Assembly: GCA_016786885.1 (NCBI GenBank)
Contig: JAEUVO010000066.1
Location: 1 to 57,525 of the forward strand
DNA length: 57,525 nt
Source of the DNA: Chitinophagaceae bacterium
GTDB taxonomy: Bacteria; Bacteroidota; Bacteroidia; Chitinophagales; Chitinophagaceae
Reading direction: 5' to 3'
The notes under the pieces were generated by a model that was not told the origin of the DNA, searched no databases, and was given only the letters and a program-made list of their open reading frames with translations. Made by a program: the position numbers and the translations under genes. How positions within the stretch are numbered: position 1 is the stretch's first letter; every line of letters starts with the position of its first letter. Below are positions 33,385 to 41,522 of this stretch, one piece after another.

Positions 33385-34278
33385 TTACCAGAGACTGCGT
33401 GGATACTCACCCTGCTCAATAAGTTCGTTCAGGCTTTTTTCTACGAATGGTGCATCTTCTTTATAAGTAACTCCAAACCACAACGAAGTAGTAGGAATAA
33501 TCTCTACTTTGCCACCTTCCTTTATAAACTGATCGGCAACAATGGGAATAAAGAATTCGGATTTCAGCTCTTTTCCATGCTTAGTCAGAAATTCTAAAAA
33601 TAATTGTTGTGTGTAGGAGAAAAAGGAAGGAGCAAAACACCAGAAATTCATTGAGACCCTGGTTGCTGTTGAAAGCTCCTCAGGTTCCAGCCCGTCATTA
33701 CAAATTATTTTATCACCCCTTTTAGCGATATTGATCCGCTCAGTTATAGTGGCAAGATTCCCGTCTTCATCCAATCCGCAAACTCCCCTGTTAACTGTAC
33801 CATGATCAGATAAAGTGCTTAAAAGGTCATAGCCAACAATAGCATAACAATTATCAGTGCATGAATTCTTCAGAAATCCTGCAGCGTTTTCAAAAGCATT
33901 CCTTCCATAAAAATCATCTGCATTGATCACTGCAAATGGTTCTTTTACCACATGTTTTGCACAAAGCACTGCATGGGCAGTGCCCCAGGGTTTTGTTCGT
34001 CCCTCGGGTGCTTCGAAACCTTCTGTGAAAGAACTCATCTCCTGGAAAACATATTCTGTTTTGATCTTTCCTTTCAACTTCGGTTCAAATATGGATTTGA
34101 AATTGTCAGCAAATTCTTTACGGATAATAAAAACAACTTTACCAAATCCGGCACGGATGGCATCATAGATCGAATAATCCATAATTGTTTCCCCTGAAGG
34201 GCCAAAGCCCTGCACTTGTTTCATGCTCCCATAACGAGAAGCCATGCCTGCAGCTAATATTACCAATGTAGGTTTCAT
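33385..34278 (-). CDS. Sugar-phosphate nucleotidyltransferase family protein
   Basis: NTP_transferase fold enzyme, likely activating a sugar 1-phosphate with a nucleotide; the exact substrate is not clear. The 297 residues start with the nucleotide-binding motif LAAGMASRYGSMKQ (8-21), then EGFEAPEGRTKPWGTAHAV and the metal-binding INADDFYG near residue 120. The C-terminal part (FFIPIVADQFIKEGGKVEII) is less conserved. It resembles glucose-1-phosphate uridylyl- or thymidylyltransferases but lacks a neighbouring sugar cluster. It is divergent from the ACC-deaminase-like gene and shares a palindromic promoter region. Confidence 0.8.
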   Translation of the reverse strand: MKPTLVILAAGMASRYGSMKQVQGFGPSGETIMDYSIYDAIRAGFGKVVFIIRKEFADNFKSIFEPKLKGKIKTEYVFQEMSSFTEGFEAPEGRTKPWGTAHAVLCAKHVVKEPFAVINADDFYGRNAFENAAGFLKNSCTDNCYAIVGYDLLSTLSDHGTVNRGVCGLDEDGNLATITERINIAKRGDKIICNDGLEPEELSTATRVSMNFWCFAPSFFSYTQQLFLEFLTKHGKELKSEFFIPIVADQFIKEGGKVEIIPTTSLWFGVTYKEDAPFVEKSLNELIEQGEYPRSLW

Positions 34279-34301
34279 CTTTACATAAAAATTTTGCAGG
34301 G

Positions 34302-34320
34302 CGAAATTAAACTAATTTCG
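34302..34320. promoter_or_regulatory. Palindrome with overlapping divergent -7-like boxes
   Basis: CGAAATTA-AAC-TAATTTCG, a perfect inverted repeat with a three-base centre, between two divergent genes. Each arm reads TAATTTCG outwards, one base from TAnnTTTG. It may be an operator or a shared divergent promoter. Confidence 0.45.
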
Positions 34321-34337
34321 TTACGCTGCTAAGAATC

Positions 34338-35228
34338 ATGGAGAATATTAATCTGAACAATATAACAACAGACAGGTTGGCTGCTCCTGTATTCGAACAA
34401 AGAAAACTGGATGTATATATCCTGCGGCTTGATAAAATTCATCCATTTATTTCGGGTAATAAGTGGTTTAAATTGCAGTACCACCTTGAGGAAGCATTGA
34501 GTTTGGGAAAAAAAACCCTCGTAACTTTTGGAGGCGCCTGGTCCAATCATATTCACGCCACTGCTGCTGCCTGCAAGATCAATAAACTGGAAGCCATTGG
34601 CATTATCCGGGGTGAAGAAGCCGGTACTCTTTCCTCAACACTTATCCAGGCAAAAGATCTTGGAATGAAATTAATCTTTCAGGGCAGGGAAGAATATAGA
34701 AAAAAAAGTGTTCCGGAAGATATTAGTACAGGTGATCATTACATAGTAAACGAAGGAGGATATGGAGAAAAAGGAGCCAGTGGCGCTGCAACTATTCTGC
34801 AACATTGCCAGGAACATGATTTTTCACATATATGCTGTGCTGTTGGTACCGGAACGATGTTAGCCGGGCTAACCAATAGCAGTGATCCCTCTACAAGAAC
34901 TGTTGGCATAAGTGTGATGAAAAACAATATGGCCCTTTCTGCAGAAGTAGAAAAACTGCTGACCGATCCGGCTAAAGAATTTGATATCATTCATGACTAT
35001 CACTTTGGCGGCTATGCAAAGAAAACAACTGAATTATTTGTATTCATGAATGAATTTTATACACACACCAGTGTTCCTACAGATTTTGTATACACAGGCA
35101 AACTATGTTTTGCAATAAGTGACCTTGCGAGGAAAAATTACTTCCCGGCAGGAAGTAAAATCCTGCTCATTCATAGCGGAGGCTTGCAAGGCAATCAATC
35201 TCTGGGAAAGGGAACGTTAATATTTTAG
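34338..35228 (+). CDS. ACC deaminase / D-cysteine desulfhydrase family protein
   Basis: PLP-dependent fold-type II enzyme; family members deaminate 1-aminocyclopropane-1-carboxylate or cleave D-cysteine. The 296 residues, slightly shorter than usual, hold the PLP lysine in ISGNKWFKLQYHL (near residue 43), the FGGAWSNHIHATAAA motif and the phosphate-binding CCAVGTGTMLAGL glycine-rich loop. The residues that separate deaminase from desulfhydrase activity cannot be assigned safely by eye. Start: ATG at 34338. Confidence 0.85.
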   Translation: MENINLNNITTDRLAAPVFEQRKLDVYILRLDKIHPFISGNKWFKLQYHLEEALSLGKKTLVTFGGAWSNHIHATAAACKINKLEAIGIIRGEEAGTLSSTLIQAKDLGMKLIFQGREEYRKKSVPEDISTGDHYIVNEGGYGEKGASGAATILQHCQEHDFSHICCAVGTGTMLAGLTNSSDPSTRTVGISVMKNNMALSAEVEKLLTDPAKEFDIIHDYHFGGYAKKTTELFVFMNEFYTHTSVPTDFVYTGKLCFAISDLARKNYFPAGSKILLIHSGGLQGNQSLGKGTLIF

Positions 35229-35247
35229 TTTTTCTGAAGAGCTCCCC

Positions 35248-35255
35248 TATCTTTG
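35248..35255 (+). promoter_or_regulatory. -7 box upstream of the secreted protein at 35301
   Basis: TATCTTTG, an exact match to TAnnTTTG, 45 bases before the ATG at 35301. It suggests that gene is not only read through from the deaminase. Confidence 0.45.
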
Positions 35256-35300
35256 TTTCTGTCAGCAAAAGAATCCGTTTTCTTTTGCGTTCTATACAAT

Positions 35301-36071
35301 ATGAAAAAACTGACCCTGGTCTTTCTGTTTTTTGTTTTCACCTTTCAAGGTGTTACCGCTTATTCACAGGATACCTTACCAAAGTTTTCACTTAAAAATG
35401 TAGGCAAGAACCGGATCGTTATCAGTTGGGTCAATAATTTCCAAAACATCCGCCAGATAAGTATTCAACGATCCTTTGACAGCCTGAAAGGTTATAAAAC
35501 CATCCTGACCGTTGCTGATCCCACTACTCCGCAAAACGGATATGTAGATGCAAAAGCGCCTAATGACCATATGTTTTACCGTTTATACATCATGCTCGAA
35601 GGCGGGATGTACCTTTTCAGTAATGCCAAAAAACCACTTATTGACACTCTTATTGCGCAGAAACCCGGAGTAATGCCTGTTGTTGATTCGTTACTAAAAA
35701 TTGATTCCATCACCCGGGTGAATCCTGTTGTTATACGCCTGGATAGTTTTCAAACAGGTGATTCCGCCACTATGCCCAATCCAGTAACGATAAAAAATAA
35801 ACCAACAGCCTTTGTCCCGTCACTCCATGTGTATACACATAAAGATGGCTATGTAAAGATCAATTTGCCTGATGAAGAAAAAGCAAAAAAATACTCTATC
35901 AAGTTTTTCGAAGAAGATGAAACCTTTTTGTTTGAACTAAAAGATATCAAAGAAAAAAGCTTCAAAATAGATAAAGCGAATTTCTACCATGCAGGATGGT
36001 TTCGTTTTGAATTATACGAAGATGGTAAACTGCTGGAAAAACATAAGTTCTATTTAGAGAAGGATTTCTGA
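35301..36071 (+). CDS. Secreted protein of unknown function with a fibronectin-like domain
   Basis: The start at 35301 (MKKLTLVFLFFVFTFQGVTA) gives 256 residues with a clear signal peptide, likely cleaved near residue 22. Residues about 25-110 (IVISWVNNFQNIRQISIQRS, MFYRLYIMLEGGMYLF) look like a fibronectin type III-type beta sandwich; the rest is rich in short strands (YTHKDGYVKINLPDEEK) without a known motif. I do not recognise a named family. It ends 18 bases inside the convergent lipB gene. Confidence 0.68.
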   Translation: MKKLTLVFLFFVFTFQGVTAYSQDTLPKFSLKNVGKNRIVISWVNNFQNIRQISIQRSFDSLKGYKTILTVADPTTPQNGYVDAKAPNDHMFYRLYIMLEGGMYLFSNAKKPLIDTLIAQKPGVMPVVDSLLKIDSITRVNPVVIRLDSFQTGDSATMPNPVTIKNKPTAFVPSLHVYTHKDGYVKINLPDEEKAKKYSIKFFEEDETFLFELKDIKEKSFKIDKANFYHAGWFRFELYEDGKLLEKHKFYLEKDF

Positions 36072-36770
36072 TACTAATCCGGCCTCAAATACTTTTTCAA
36101 AATTCCTTTTTACTTTTTCTTTTACTTCTTCCATATCCAATGCCCTACCCAGCTCTTTTTGTAAAGAAGTAACCTGTTTATTGACAATCCCGCAAGGAAT
36201 AATATTATTGAAATAAGACAGATCTGTATTTACATTGAAAGCAAACCCATGCATGGTAACCCAGCGGCTGCACCGAACCCCGATCGCACATATCTTTCTT
36301 TCCTTTCCCGGCACACCCGGTTCAATCCATACACCGGTTTCGCCAGCCGATCTGGCCCCTATAATACCATACTCTGCCATGGTAAGAATAATCACCTCTT
36401 CAATATTCCGGAGGTACTTTCCAATATCTGTATAAAATTTTTCCAGGTCCAATATAGGGTAACCAACTATCTGCGCTGGGCCATGAAATGTGATGTCACC
36501 TCCACGATTGGTATGAAAGAATTCAATATGATTAGCCTGTAACTCCTCATCGCTCATCAGCACATTTTCCTTATTGCCACTCTTGCCTAATGTATAAACA
36601 GGGGGATGCTCAACAAAAAGAAGATAATGTTGCGTATGGTTCCCCTTCTCCTCGTTATCGCCGACCGATTTCTTTCTCACATTTTCCTGCAATAACTTCT
36701 CCTGGTAATCCCATGCCGACTGGTAATCCATTTTGCCTAGATCCTGAAATATGATTTGCCTCTTTTCCAT
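36054..36770 (-). CDS. lipB: Octanoyltransferase
   Basis: Moves octanoate from acyl carrier protein to lipoyl domains, the first step of lipoic acid synthesis. The 238 residues contain NRGGDITFHGPAQIVGYPIL (about 88-107), KICAIGVRCSRWVTMHGFAF with the active-site lysine, and the nucleophile in IIPCGIVNKQVTSL. Motifs and length fit LipB. A TAAATTTG box sits ten bases before the ATG. The 3' end overlaps the end of the secreted-protein gene on the other strand by 18 bases. Confidence 0.95.
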   Translation of the reverse strand: MEKRQIIFQDLGKMDYQSAWDYQEKLLQENVRKKSVGDNEEKGNHTQHYLLFVEHPPVYTLGKSGNKENVLMSDEELQANHIEFFHTNRGGDITFHGPAQIVGYPILDLEKFYTDIGKYLRNIEEVIILTMAEYGIIGARSAGETGVWIEPGVPGKERKICAIGVRCSRWVTMHGFAFNVNTDLSYFNNIIPCGIVNKQVTSLQKELGRALDMEEVKEKVKRNFEKVFEAGLVSEILL

Positions 36771-36780
36771 TTTGAAAAGA

Positions 36781-36788
36781 CAAATTTA
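36781..36788 (-). promoter_or_regulatory. -7 box of lipB
   Basis: TAAATTTG on the minus strand, ten bases before the lipB ATG, so the leader would be only a few bases. It lies within 30 bases of the rluD-like box on the opposite strand. Confidence 0.5.
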
Positions 36789-36807
36789 CCAACAAAAAAC
36801 CATCCTT

Positions 36808-36815
36808 TACCTTTG
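36808..36815 (+). promoter_or_regulatory. -7 box ending 6 bases before the pseudouridine synthase start
   Basis: TACCTTTG, six bases, then the ATG at 36822. This places the transcription start at or next to the ATG and argues against the longer frame from 36756. Confidence 0.6.
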
Positions 36816-36821
36816 CCGGCT

Positions 36822-37883
36822 ATGCAGGACGAATTAGAAGATAATAACCCGGAAATACAGGATAGTAGCGATGAACTCTACGAACGTTTCAATATAACCA
36901 TTGCCAAAGGGCAGGAACCGCTTCGTATTGATAAATTTCTGACCAACCGGATCGAAGGCGCCACCCGAAACAAGCTACAGCAGGCCATGAATCTTGGTAT
37001 GGTACTGGTGAACGGTGTTGCTGTAAAACCTAACTATAAAGTAAAGCCATCAGACTCAATTATTGTTTATTCTGATATGAGCCCTGATGAAACCGATGTG
37101 GTGCCGGAAAAAATGGAGCTGAATATTGTGTATGAAGACGCCGACCTGATGATCTTCAATAAACCTGCTGGCATGGTTGTCCATCCGGGTAGTGGCAATT
37201 ACTCAGGTACTTTATTGAACGGGATCTCTTATTATCTCCAGCAACAAAACCCCTCCATCTCGGAAGATGTATTACCCCGGTTTGGCTTAGTACACCGTAT
37301 CGATAAAAATACCAGTGGGCTCCTGGTCTTGGCCAAAACAGATAAAGCGATGCGGCAGCTTGCCAAACAATTTTTTGACCATACAGTAAGAAGGCAATAT
37401 GTAGCGCTGGTGTGGGGAGATATGGAAAATGATTCGGGTACCATCATCGCCCATGTGGGCCGACACTTACGTTTCAGAAAATTATTTGAAGCTTACCCGG
37501 AAGGAGATCATGGTAAAGATGCCATAACACATTATAAAGTACTGGAACGGTTCGGCTACGTAACATTAGTGCAGTGCGTACTGGAAACCGGACGTACACA
37601 CCAGATTAGGGTTCATATGAAATATATAGGTCATCCATTATTCAACGATGATTTTTATGGTGGTGATAAAATTGTAAAAGGAACCATCTATACCAAATAC
37701 AAACAATTTGTAGATAATTGTTTCCAGATTTGTAAACGACAAGCCCTCCATGCAAAAACGCTGGGGTTCATTCATCCAACTACCGGCGAAGAAATGTTTT
37801 TCGATGCTCCCCTGCCTGAAGACATGGAACAGGTAATTGAGAAATGGAGAAAATATGCATCCACTATTGGTAACAAACAATAA
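36822..37883 (+). CDS. RluD-family 23S rRNA pseudouridine synthase
   Basis: Converts uridines to pseudouridine in 23S rRNA, as RluD does. The ATG at 36822 (MQDELEDNNPEIQDSS) gives 353 residues; an upstream ATG at 36756 is in frame but lies beyond the promoter box. An S4 RNA-binding domain occupies about 36-95 (LRIDKFLTNRIEGATRNKLQ), then the synthase domain with catalytic Asp161 in HRIDKNTSGLLVLAKT, and GRTHQIRVHMKYIGHP. Divergent from lipB. Whether it is RluD itself or a relative is not decidable by eye. Confidence 0.92.
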   Translation: MQDELEDNNPEIQDSSDELYERFNITIAKGQEPLRIDKFLTNRIEGATRNKLQQAMNLGMVLVNGVAVKPNYKVKPSDSIIVYSDMSPDETDVVPEKMELNIVYEDADLMIFNKPAGMVVHPGSGNYSGTLLNGISYYLQQQNPSISEDVLPRFGLVHRIDKNTSGLLVLAKTDKAMRQLAKQFFDHTVRRQYVALVWGDMENDSGTIIAHVGRHLRFRKLFEAYPEGDHGKDAITHYKVLERFGYVTLVQCVLETGRTHQIRVHMKYIGHPLFNDDFYGGDKIVKGTIYTKYKQFVDNCFQICKRQALHAKTLGFIHPTTGEEMFFDAPLPEDMEQVIEKWRKYASTIGNKQ

Positions 37884-38828
37884 TTAATTTGTAAAATCGA
37901 AAAGAGTAGCTGTAAAAAGTCCCCGTTCCCTTTTCTTAAAAGCCACATCCCAGTTGCCGATATAGCGGAGTAATTTTGGAACCAGGTAATCTCCAAACTT
38001 AGTCATCTCCACTTCCATGTGTACATCAAAATCGTATACCCCTGCATTATAGCTCATATCATAGTTACGGGCCATTACTTCCATTGTCCTTGTATTGAAC
38101 CATGTCACCATACTGTCAATAACAATCTTATCCTTTTTTCCGCCTAAATCAGGTTTGGCCTTTATAGAAAAAACATAGCAGGACTGGCCTTCATAATCAC
38201 CATAGTCAATGATGAAATCGTAATACTCCGCCCTGTCAGGATCAAATATGTCAATCTTGTCACCGATAAAAGGAATACCTGGAATTTTTTTACCGGGATT
38301 AAAGAAAAGCATCTTCAGTTGTTCTTTATGTTTTGCTAAGCCGCTTTGTGAACGGGGTTTAAAGTCTATTCCCTTTACAATATTTGACTCTCCGCAAACG
38401 GTACCTTTTGTAAAGAAAATACCAGCATAAAGTTCTGCCGTATAATAATTATACTCTCCATCACCTTCATAAAAGTCGCCGCTGGAATTTTCTGAAATCA
38501 CTTCCATTGTCCTGCAGCCATTGGACCTGGATTGCTTAGTCTTGCTCATCAGGGCCGCCTTTATGTGTCCTTTTTTATCTCTTATCCGAATGTCATTCCA
38601 TGATGTAAAACCAAGTACATGCAGGTTGCGAAAAGCCTTATAAAATGTGGTGTCATTCTTTACCTGGCTAATAAAACGGGCAACATTCAAATCTGTCCGG
38701 ATGATAACTTCAGATAAGTTTACCATTTTCGCCAACCGCTCGTTATCGACAGAATCTTCACCCTGCGCTGCAGTTGGAAAGCCGTCTACAGTAAATAATA
38801 ATAAGATGAGAAAGTATTTCATAATCAT
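37884..38828 (-). CDS. Secreted protein of unknown function
   Basis: A 314-residue protein with an N-terminal signal segment (MKYFLILLLFTVDGFPTAAQ). The mature region is rich in beta strands and aromatic residues (EYYDFIIDYGDYEGQSCYVF, FDVHMEVEMTKFGDYLVPKL), compatible with a LolA/LppX-like or other beta-rich fold, but no catalytic motif stands out. The start overlaps the def stop (TGATG) by one base, so it is translationally coupled to def. I do not recognise a family. It ends head-on with the pseudouridine synthase gene. Confidence 0.7.
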   Translation of the reverse strand: MIMKYFLILLLFTVDGFPTAAQGEDSVDNERLAKMVNLSEVIIRTDLNVARFISQVKNDTTFYKAFRNLHVLGFTSWNDIRIRDKKGHIKAALMSKTKQSRSNGCRTMEVISENSSGDFYEGDGEYNYYTAELYAGIFFTKGTVCGESNIVKGIDFKPRSQSGLAKHKEQLKMLFFNPGKKIPGIPFIGDKIDIFDPDRAEYYDFIIDYGDYEGQSCYVFSIKAKPDLGGKKDKIVIDSMVTWFNTRTMEVMARNYDMSYNAGVYDFDVHMEVEMTKFGDYLVPKLLRYIGNWDVAFKKRERGLFTATLFDFTN

Positions 38829-39406
38829 CAGCTGGGAAACATCATCTTGTAGTCAACGTTTACTTTCCCTTTTGTGATATCGTTGAGTTTACCTTTCAGC
38901 AATTTTCTTTTTAATGCAGATATATGGTCAATAAACAGCTTCCCTTCAATATGATCATACTCATGCAGGATCACTCTTGCGGTTAGCCCCGCAAAAGTTT
39001 TTGTTTGCTGCTGGAAATATTCATCCACATAGTTCAGCGTTACACTCTCCTGCCGGTATATATCCTCCCTGATCTTGGGGATACTAAGACAACCTTCATT
39101 GTAAGGCCATTCATCGCCTTCGAGCCCGGCAATATGGGCATTGATGAAAACTGCTTTTAAACCCGGTGCATCAGGATATTCTTTTTGCTCTTCCTCATTC
39201 ATTCCATTAAACATCTGCAGCGTATCTACCACAAAAAGACGAATGTCCTTATTTACCTGTGGTGCAGCCAGTCCTACTCCGTTGCTGGCATACATGGTTT
39301 CCCACATATCTTCAATGAATTTGTCTAATTGGGGGTAACCTGCCGTGATATCTGAAGCCACTTTTCTCAGAACCGGGTGACCATATGCTACTATTGGTAA
39401 AATCAT
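38828..39406 (-). CDS. def: Peptide deformylase
   Basis: Metalloenzyme removing the formyl group from nascent proteins. The 192 residues carry all three motifs: GVGLAAPQ (43-50), EGCLS (104-108) and HEYDH (148-152), with Cys and two His as metal ligands. A TAAATTTG box ends four bases before the ATG. It follows ruvX by 27 bases and is coupled to the next secreted-protein gene. Confidence 0.96.
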   Translation of the reverse strand: MILPIVAYGHPVLRKVASDITAGYPQLDKFIEDMWETMYASNGVGLAAPQVNKDIRLFVVDTLQMFNGMNEEEQKEYPDAPGLKAVFINAHIAGLEGDEWPYNEGCLSIPKIREDIYRQESVTLNYVDEYFQQQTKTFAGLTARVILHEYDHIEGKLFIDHISALKRKLLKGKLNDITKGKVNVDYKMMFPS

Positions 39407-39410
39407 TTTG

Positions 39411-39418
39411 CAAATTTA
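39411..39418 (-). promoter_or_regulatory. -7 box ending 4 bases before def
   Basis: TAAATTTG on the minus strand, then CAAA, then the def ATG. Being AT-rich it could be chance, but its spacing repeats that of other genes here. It would give a leaderless def transcript independent of ruvX. Confidence 0.4.
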
Positions 39419-39433
39419 CCCTGACCGGCTCAA

Positions 39434-39847
39434 TTAACCAATTGATCTCATATATTCCTGTAACATGATCGTGGCTGCAATTTCGTCAACCAGGGCTTTA
39501 TTGCGCCGCTGCATTTTCTTCAGCCCCATTTCCAGCATGGCATCTTTGGCCATTTTAGAAGTGTACCGTTCATCTACTTTTTTGATGGGGATAGCCGGGA
39601 AGTTTTTCTGCAGGTCCTTAATAAATTTTTCTACCAACGGAGTGGCATGGGTGGCTGAGTCATCCCAGTTAGTGGGCCAGCCGATCAGGATCAGCTCTAC
39701 CTGCTCTTTGGAGAAATAATCTTTTAGAAATGGAATCAACTCTTTTGGATGAATAGTTGTAAGACCTGTTGCTATGATCTGCAAAGGATCTGTTACGGCA
39801 ATGCCGGTTCGTTTGAGGCCGTAGTCTATGCAAATAATTCGGGGCAT
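39434..39847 (-). CDS. ruvX: Putative Holliday junction resolvase RuvX (YqgF)
   Basis: RNase H-fold nuclease implicated in Holliday junction or pre-16S rRNA processing. The 137 residues start with the first catalytic strand ICIDYGLKRTGIAVTDP (Asp7), and contain LILIGWPTNWDDSATH, KVDERYTSKMAKDAM and the third acidic residue near VDEIAATIMLQEY. Length and motifs are typical. A TACTTTTG box lies ten bases before the ATG. Confidence 0.92.
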   Translation of the reverse strand: MPRIICIDYGLKRTGIAVTDPLQIIATGLTTIHPKELIPFLKDYFSKEQVELILIGWPTNWDDSATHATPLVEKFIKDLQKNFPAIPIKKVDERYTSKMAKDAMLEMGLKKMQRRNKALVDEIAATIMLQEYMRSIG

Positions 39848-39857
39848 ACTATAAAGT

Positions 39858-39865
39858 CAAAAGTA
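39858..39865 (-). promoter_or_regulatory. -7 box of ruvX
   Basis: TACTTTTG on the minus strand, ten bases before the ATG. Exact to TAnnTTTG. The leader would be only a few bases long. Confidence 0.45.
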
Positions 39866-39897
39866 AAAATTGGTTATGCTTTTGATTTTTGAATTTT

Positions 39898-40917
39898 TTA
39901 ATTAATAAAAAGATCTGCAATAACAAAGATGGCAAAAACAACTGATGCAATACCATTCGCTGTCATAAAAGCCAGGTTCACCCTTTTCAGATCCGCTGGC
40001 TTCACAATTGAGTGCTGATATACCAGCATACCAATAAACACAGTTGTTCCTGCCCAGTACAACCATCCAAAGTGACCATAAATGCCTGCATAGACCACTG
40101 CTGAAGCACTCAGCAAATGCAAAAACTCTGACACTCTTAATGCTTTTGCTTTACCCAACCAGGCAGGAATGGAATATAGTTGCTGTGATTTGTCAAACTC
40201 TTCGTCCTGCAAGGCATAGATAATATCAAAACCACTTACCCAAAACAAAACAGCTACGGAAAACAAAATGGGGAGCAAAGCAAACTGCCCGGTAACCGCC
40301 AGGTAAGCCCCTATCGGTGCCAGCGATAAACCTAAACCCAATATTAAATGACAAAGCGGGGTGAACCGTTTGGTGTAACTATAGCCAAGCACCACTGCCA
40401 GTGCAACAGGTGATAAATAGAAACAAAGACGGTTGATAAAGAAACAAGTAACAAGGAACAAAACGCAAGAGACAATTGTAAAGATCAGCGCATTTTTAGG
40501 TGTGATGATACCGGAAGGGATTTCTCTTACAGCAGTTCTTGGGTTCTTAGCATCATACTGTCTGTCAAGGTAGCGATTGAATGCCATTGCTGCGCTGCGA
40601 GCAAAGACCATGCAGAGGATAATAAGTAGCAAATAAAAAGCGGCTGTCCATAATGTAGCCTCCCCTATAATAATTTTATATAAAAGTGAATCTTTGGAAA
40701 AATATTTTCCTGATTCAACATCCCATCCCCAACCTACCGTCCTATTTAAATTCCATTGCCCAACATCAGAAAATACTCTATCATGCCAACCCGGAACAAC
40801 AGAGGTTGCAAAATCCGCTTGCATCAATGCTATAAAAAAACCAATTAACGCAAAAGGCATTGCGAAGATGGTGTGAGAGAACTTAATAAGACTTAAATAA
40901 CTTTTTACTTTCGACAT
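39898..40917 (-). CDS. UbiA-family polyprenyltransferase (MqnP-like) with an extra loop
   Basis: Integral-membrane prenyltransferase, probably of the futalosine menaquinone route or a related quinone pathway. The 339 residues hold about eight transmembrane segments and the two Asp-rich motifs RSAAMAFNRYLDRQYDAKNP (about 108-127) and FDIIYALQDEEFDKSQQ. Residues about 34-85, between the first and second segments, form a soluble stretch rich in W, G, D and S (VGWGWDVESGKYFSKDSLLY) not usual in the family. It follows the RNA methyltransferase by nine bases. Confidence 0.85.
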   Translation of the reverse strand: MSKVKSYLSLIKFSHTIFAMPFALIGFFIALMQADFATSVVPGWHDRVFSDVGQWNLNRTVGWGWDVESGKYFSKDSLLYKIIIGEATLWTAAFYLLLIILCMVFARSAAMAFNRYLDRQYDAKNPRTAVREIPSGIITPKNALIFTIVSCVLFLVTCFFINRLCFYLSPVALAVVLGYSYTKRFTPLCHLILGLGLSLAPIGAYLAVTGQFALLPILFSVAVLFWVSGFDIIYALQDEEFDKSQQLYSIPAWLGKAKALRVSEFLHLLSASAVVYAGIYGHFGWLYWAGTTVFIGMLVYQHSIVKPADLKRVNLAFMTANGIASVVFAIFVIADLFIN

Positions 40918-40926
40918 TATTCTTCT

Positions 40927-41496
40927 TTAAAATGATTCTAATTGCCAGGGTCCCCTTTTAGGGGACAGGGGCATTCTGCTGCGCACCAGTTCCCAGAGAA
41001 CAACACCCGCCGCTGTAGCAATATTCAGCGAATGCTTCATCCCTAATTGTGGAATCTCCAGGCAGCCATCGCACAAAGTGATAGTAGATTGTTCTACTCC
41101 CGTTACTTCGTTCCCAAACACAACAGCAATTTTTTCACTGGGCTCAAAACCGATAGCATTAAGTTTGTAACTGCCTTCTGCCTGTTCTGCTGCATATACA
41201 TTAAAACCACTTGCTCTCAGCTCTTCAATTGCTTCAGCAGTAGTTTTAAAATACTTCCATGTCACTGTTTCTTCGGCACCAAGGGCTGTTTTCTTTATTT
41301 CTTTATGAGGAGGTTTGGCTGAATAACCGATGATATAGATGGCCTCAACCAGGAAAGCATCTGAAGTGCGGAATACACTGCCCACATTATAGGCACTGCG
41401 GATATTTTCCAGCACAATAATGATAGGTATCTTATCAGAAGCTTTGAACTCTTCCACTGATTTTCGTCCCAGTTCAGCCATACTCAGTTTTCGCAT
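40927..41496 (-). CDS. SpoU/TrmH-family RNA 2'-O-methyltransferase with a repeat-derived C-terminus
   Basis: SAM-dependent knotted-fold methyltransferase acting on tRNA or rRNA ribose. The ATG at 41496 (MRKLSMAELGRKSVEEF) gives 189 residues. Motifs: VLENIRSAYNVGSVFRTSDA, AVVFGNEVTGV and EIPQLGMKHSLNIATAAG, which together form the SAM-binding knot. The C-terminal residues (RMPLSPKRGPWQLESF) are largely encoded by a palindromic mini-repeat. The start is fixed by a TACCTTTG box four bases upstream; the longer frame to 41601 would run into the CotH gene. The exact RNA target is unknown. Confidence 0.88.
   Translation of the reverse strand: MRKLSMAELGRKSVEEFKASDKIPIIIVLENIRSAYNVGSVFRTSDAFLVEAIYIIGYSAKPPHKEIKKTALGAEETVTWKYFKTTAEAIEELRASGFNVYAAEQAEGSYKLNAIGFEPSEKIAVVFGNEVTGVEQSTITLCDGCLEIPQLGMKHSLNIATAAGVVLWELVRSRMPLSPKRGPWQLESF
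40948..40974. repeat. Palindromic mini-repeat inside the RNA methyltransferase gene
   Basis: GGGTCCCCTTTTAGGGGACA then GGGGCAT: a TCCCC/GGGGA hairpin and a trailing CAGGGG. It is nearly the same as the intergenic copy at 25139-25166. In frame, it encodes MPLSPKRGP at the C-terminus of the methyltransferase. Confidence 0.7.
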
Positions 41497-41500
41497 GGCG

Positions 41501-41508
41501 CAAAGGTA
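41501..41508 (-). promoter_or_regulatory. -7 box ending 4 bases before the RNA methyltransferase start
   Basis: TACCTTTG on the minus strand, then CGCC, then the ATG at 41496. It predicts a leaderless transcript and decides the start. It lies within the spacer to the CotH gene. Confidence 0.6.
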
Positions 41509-41522
41509 AGTGGTGAAGCTTT

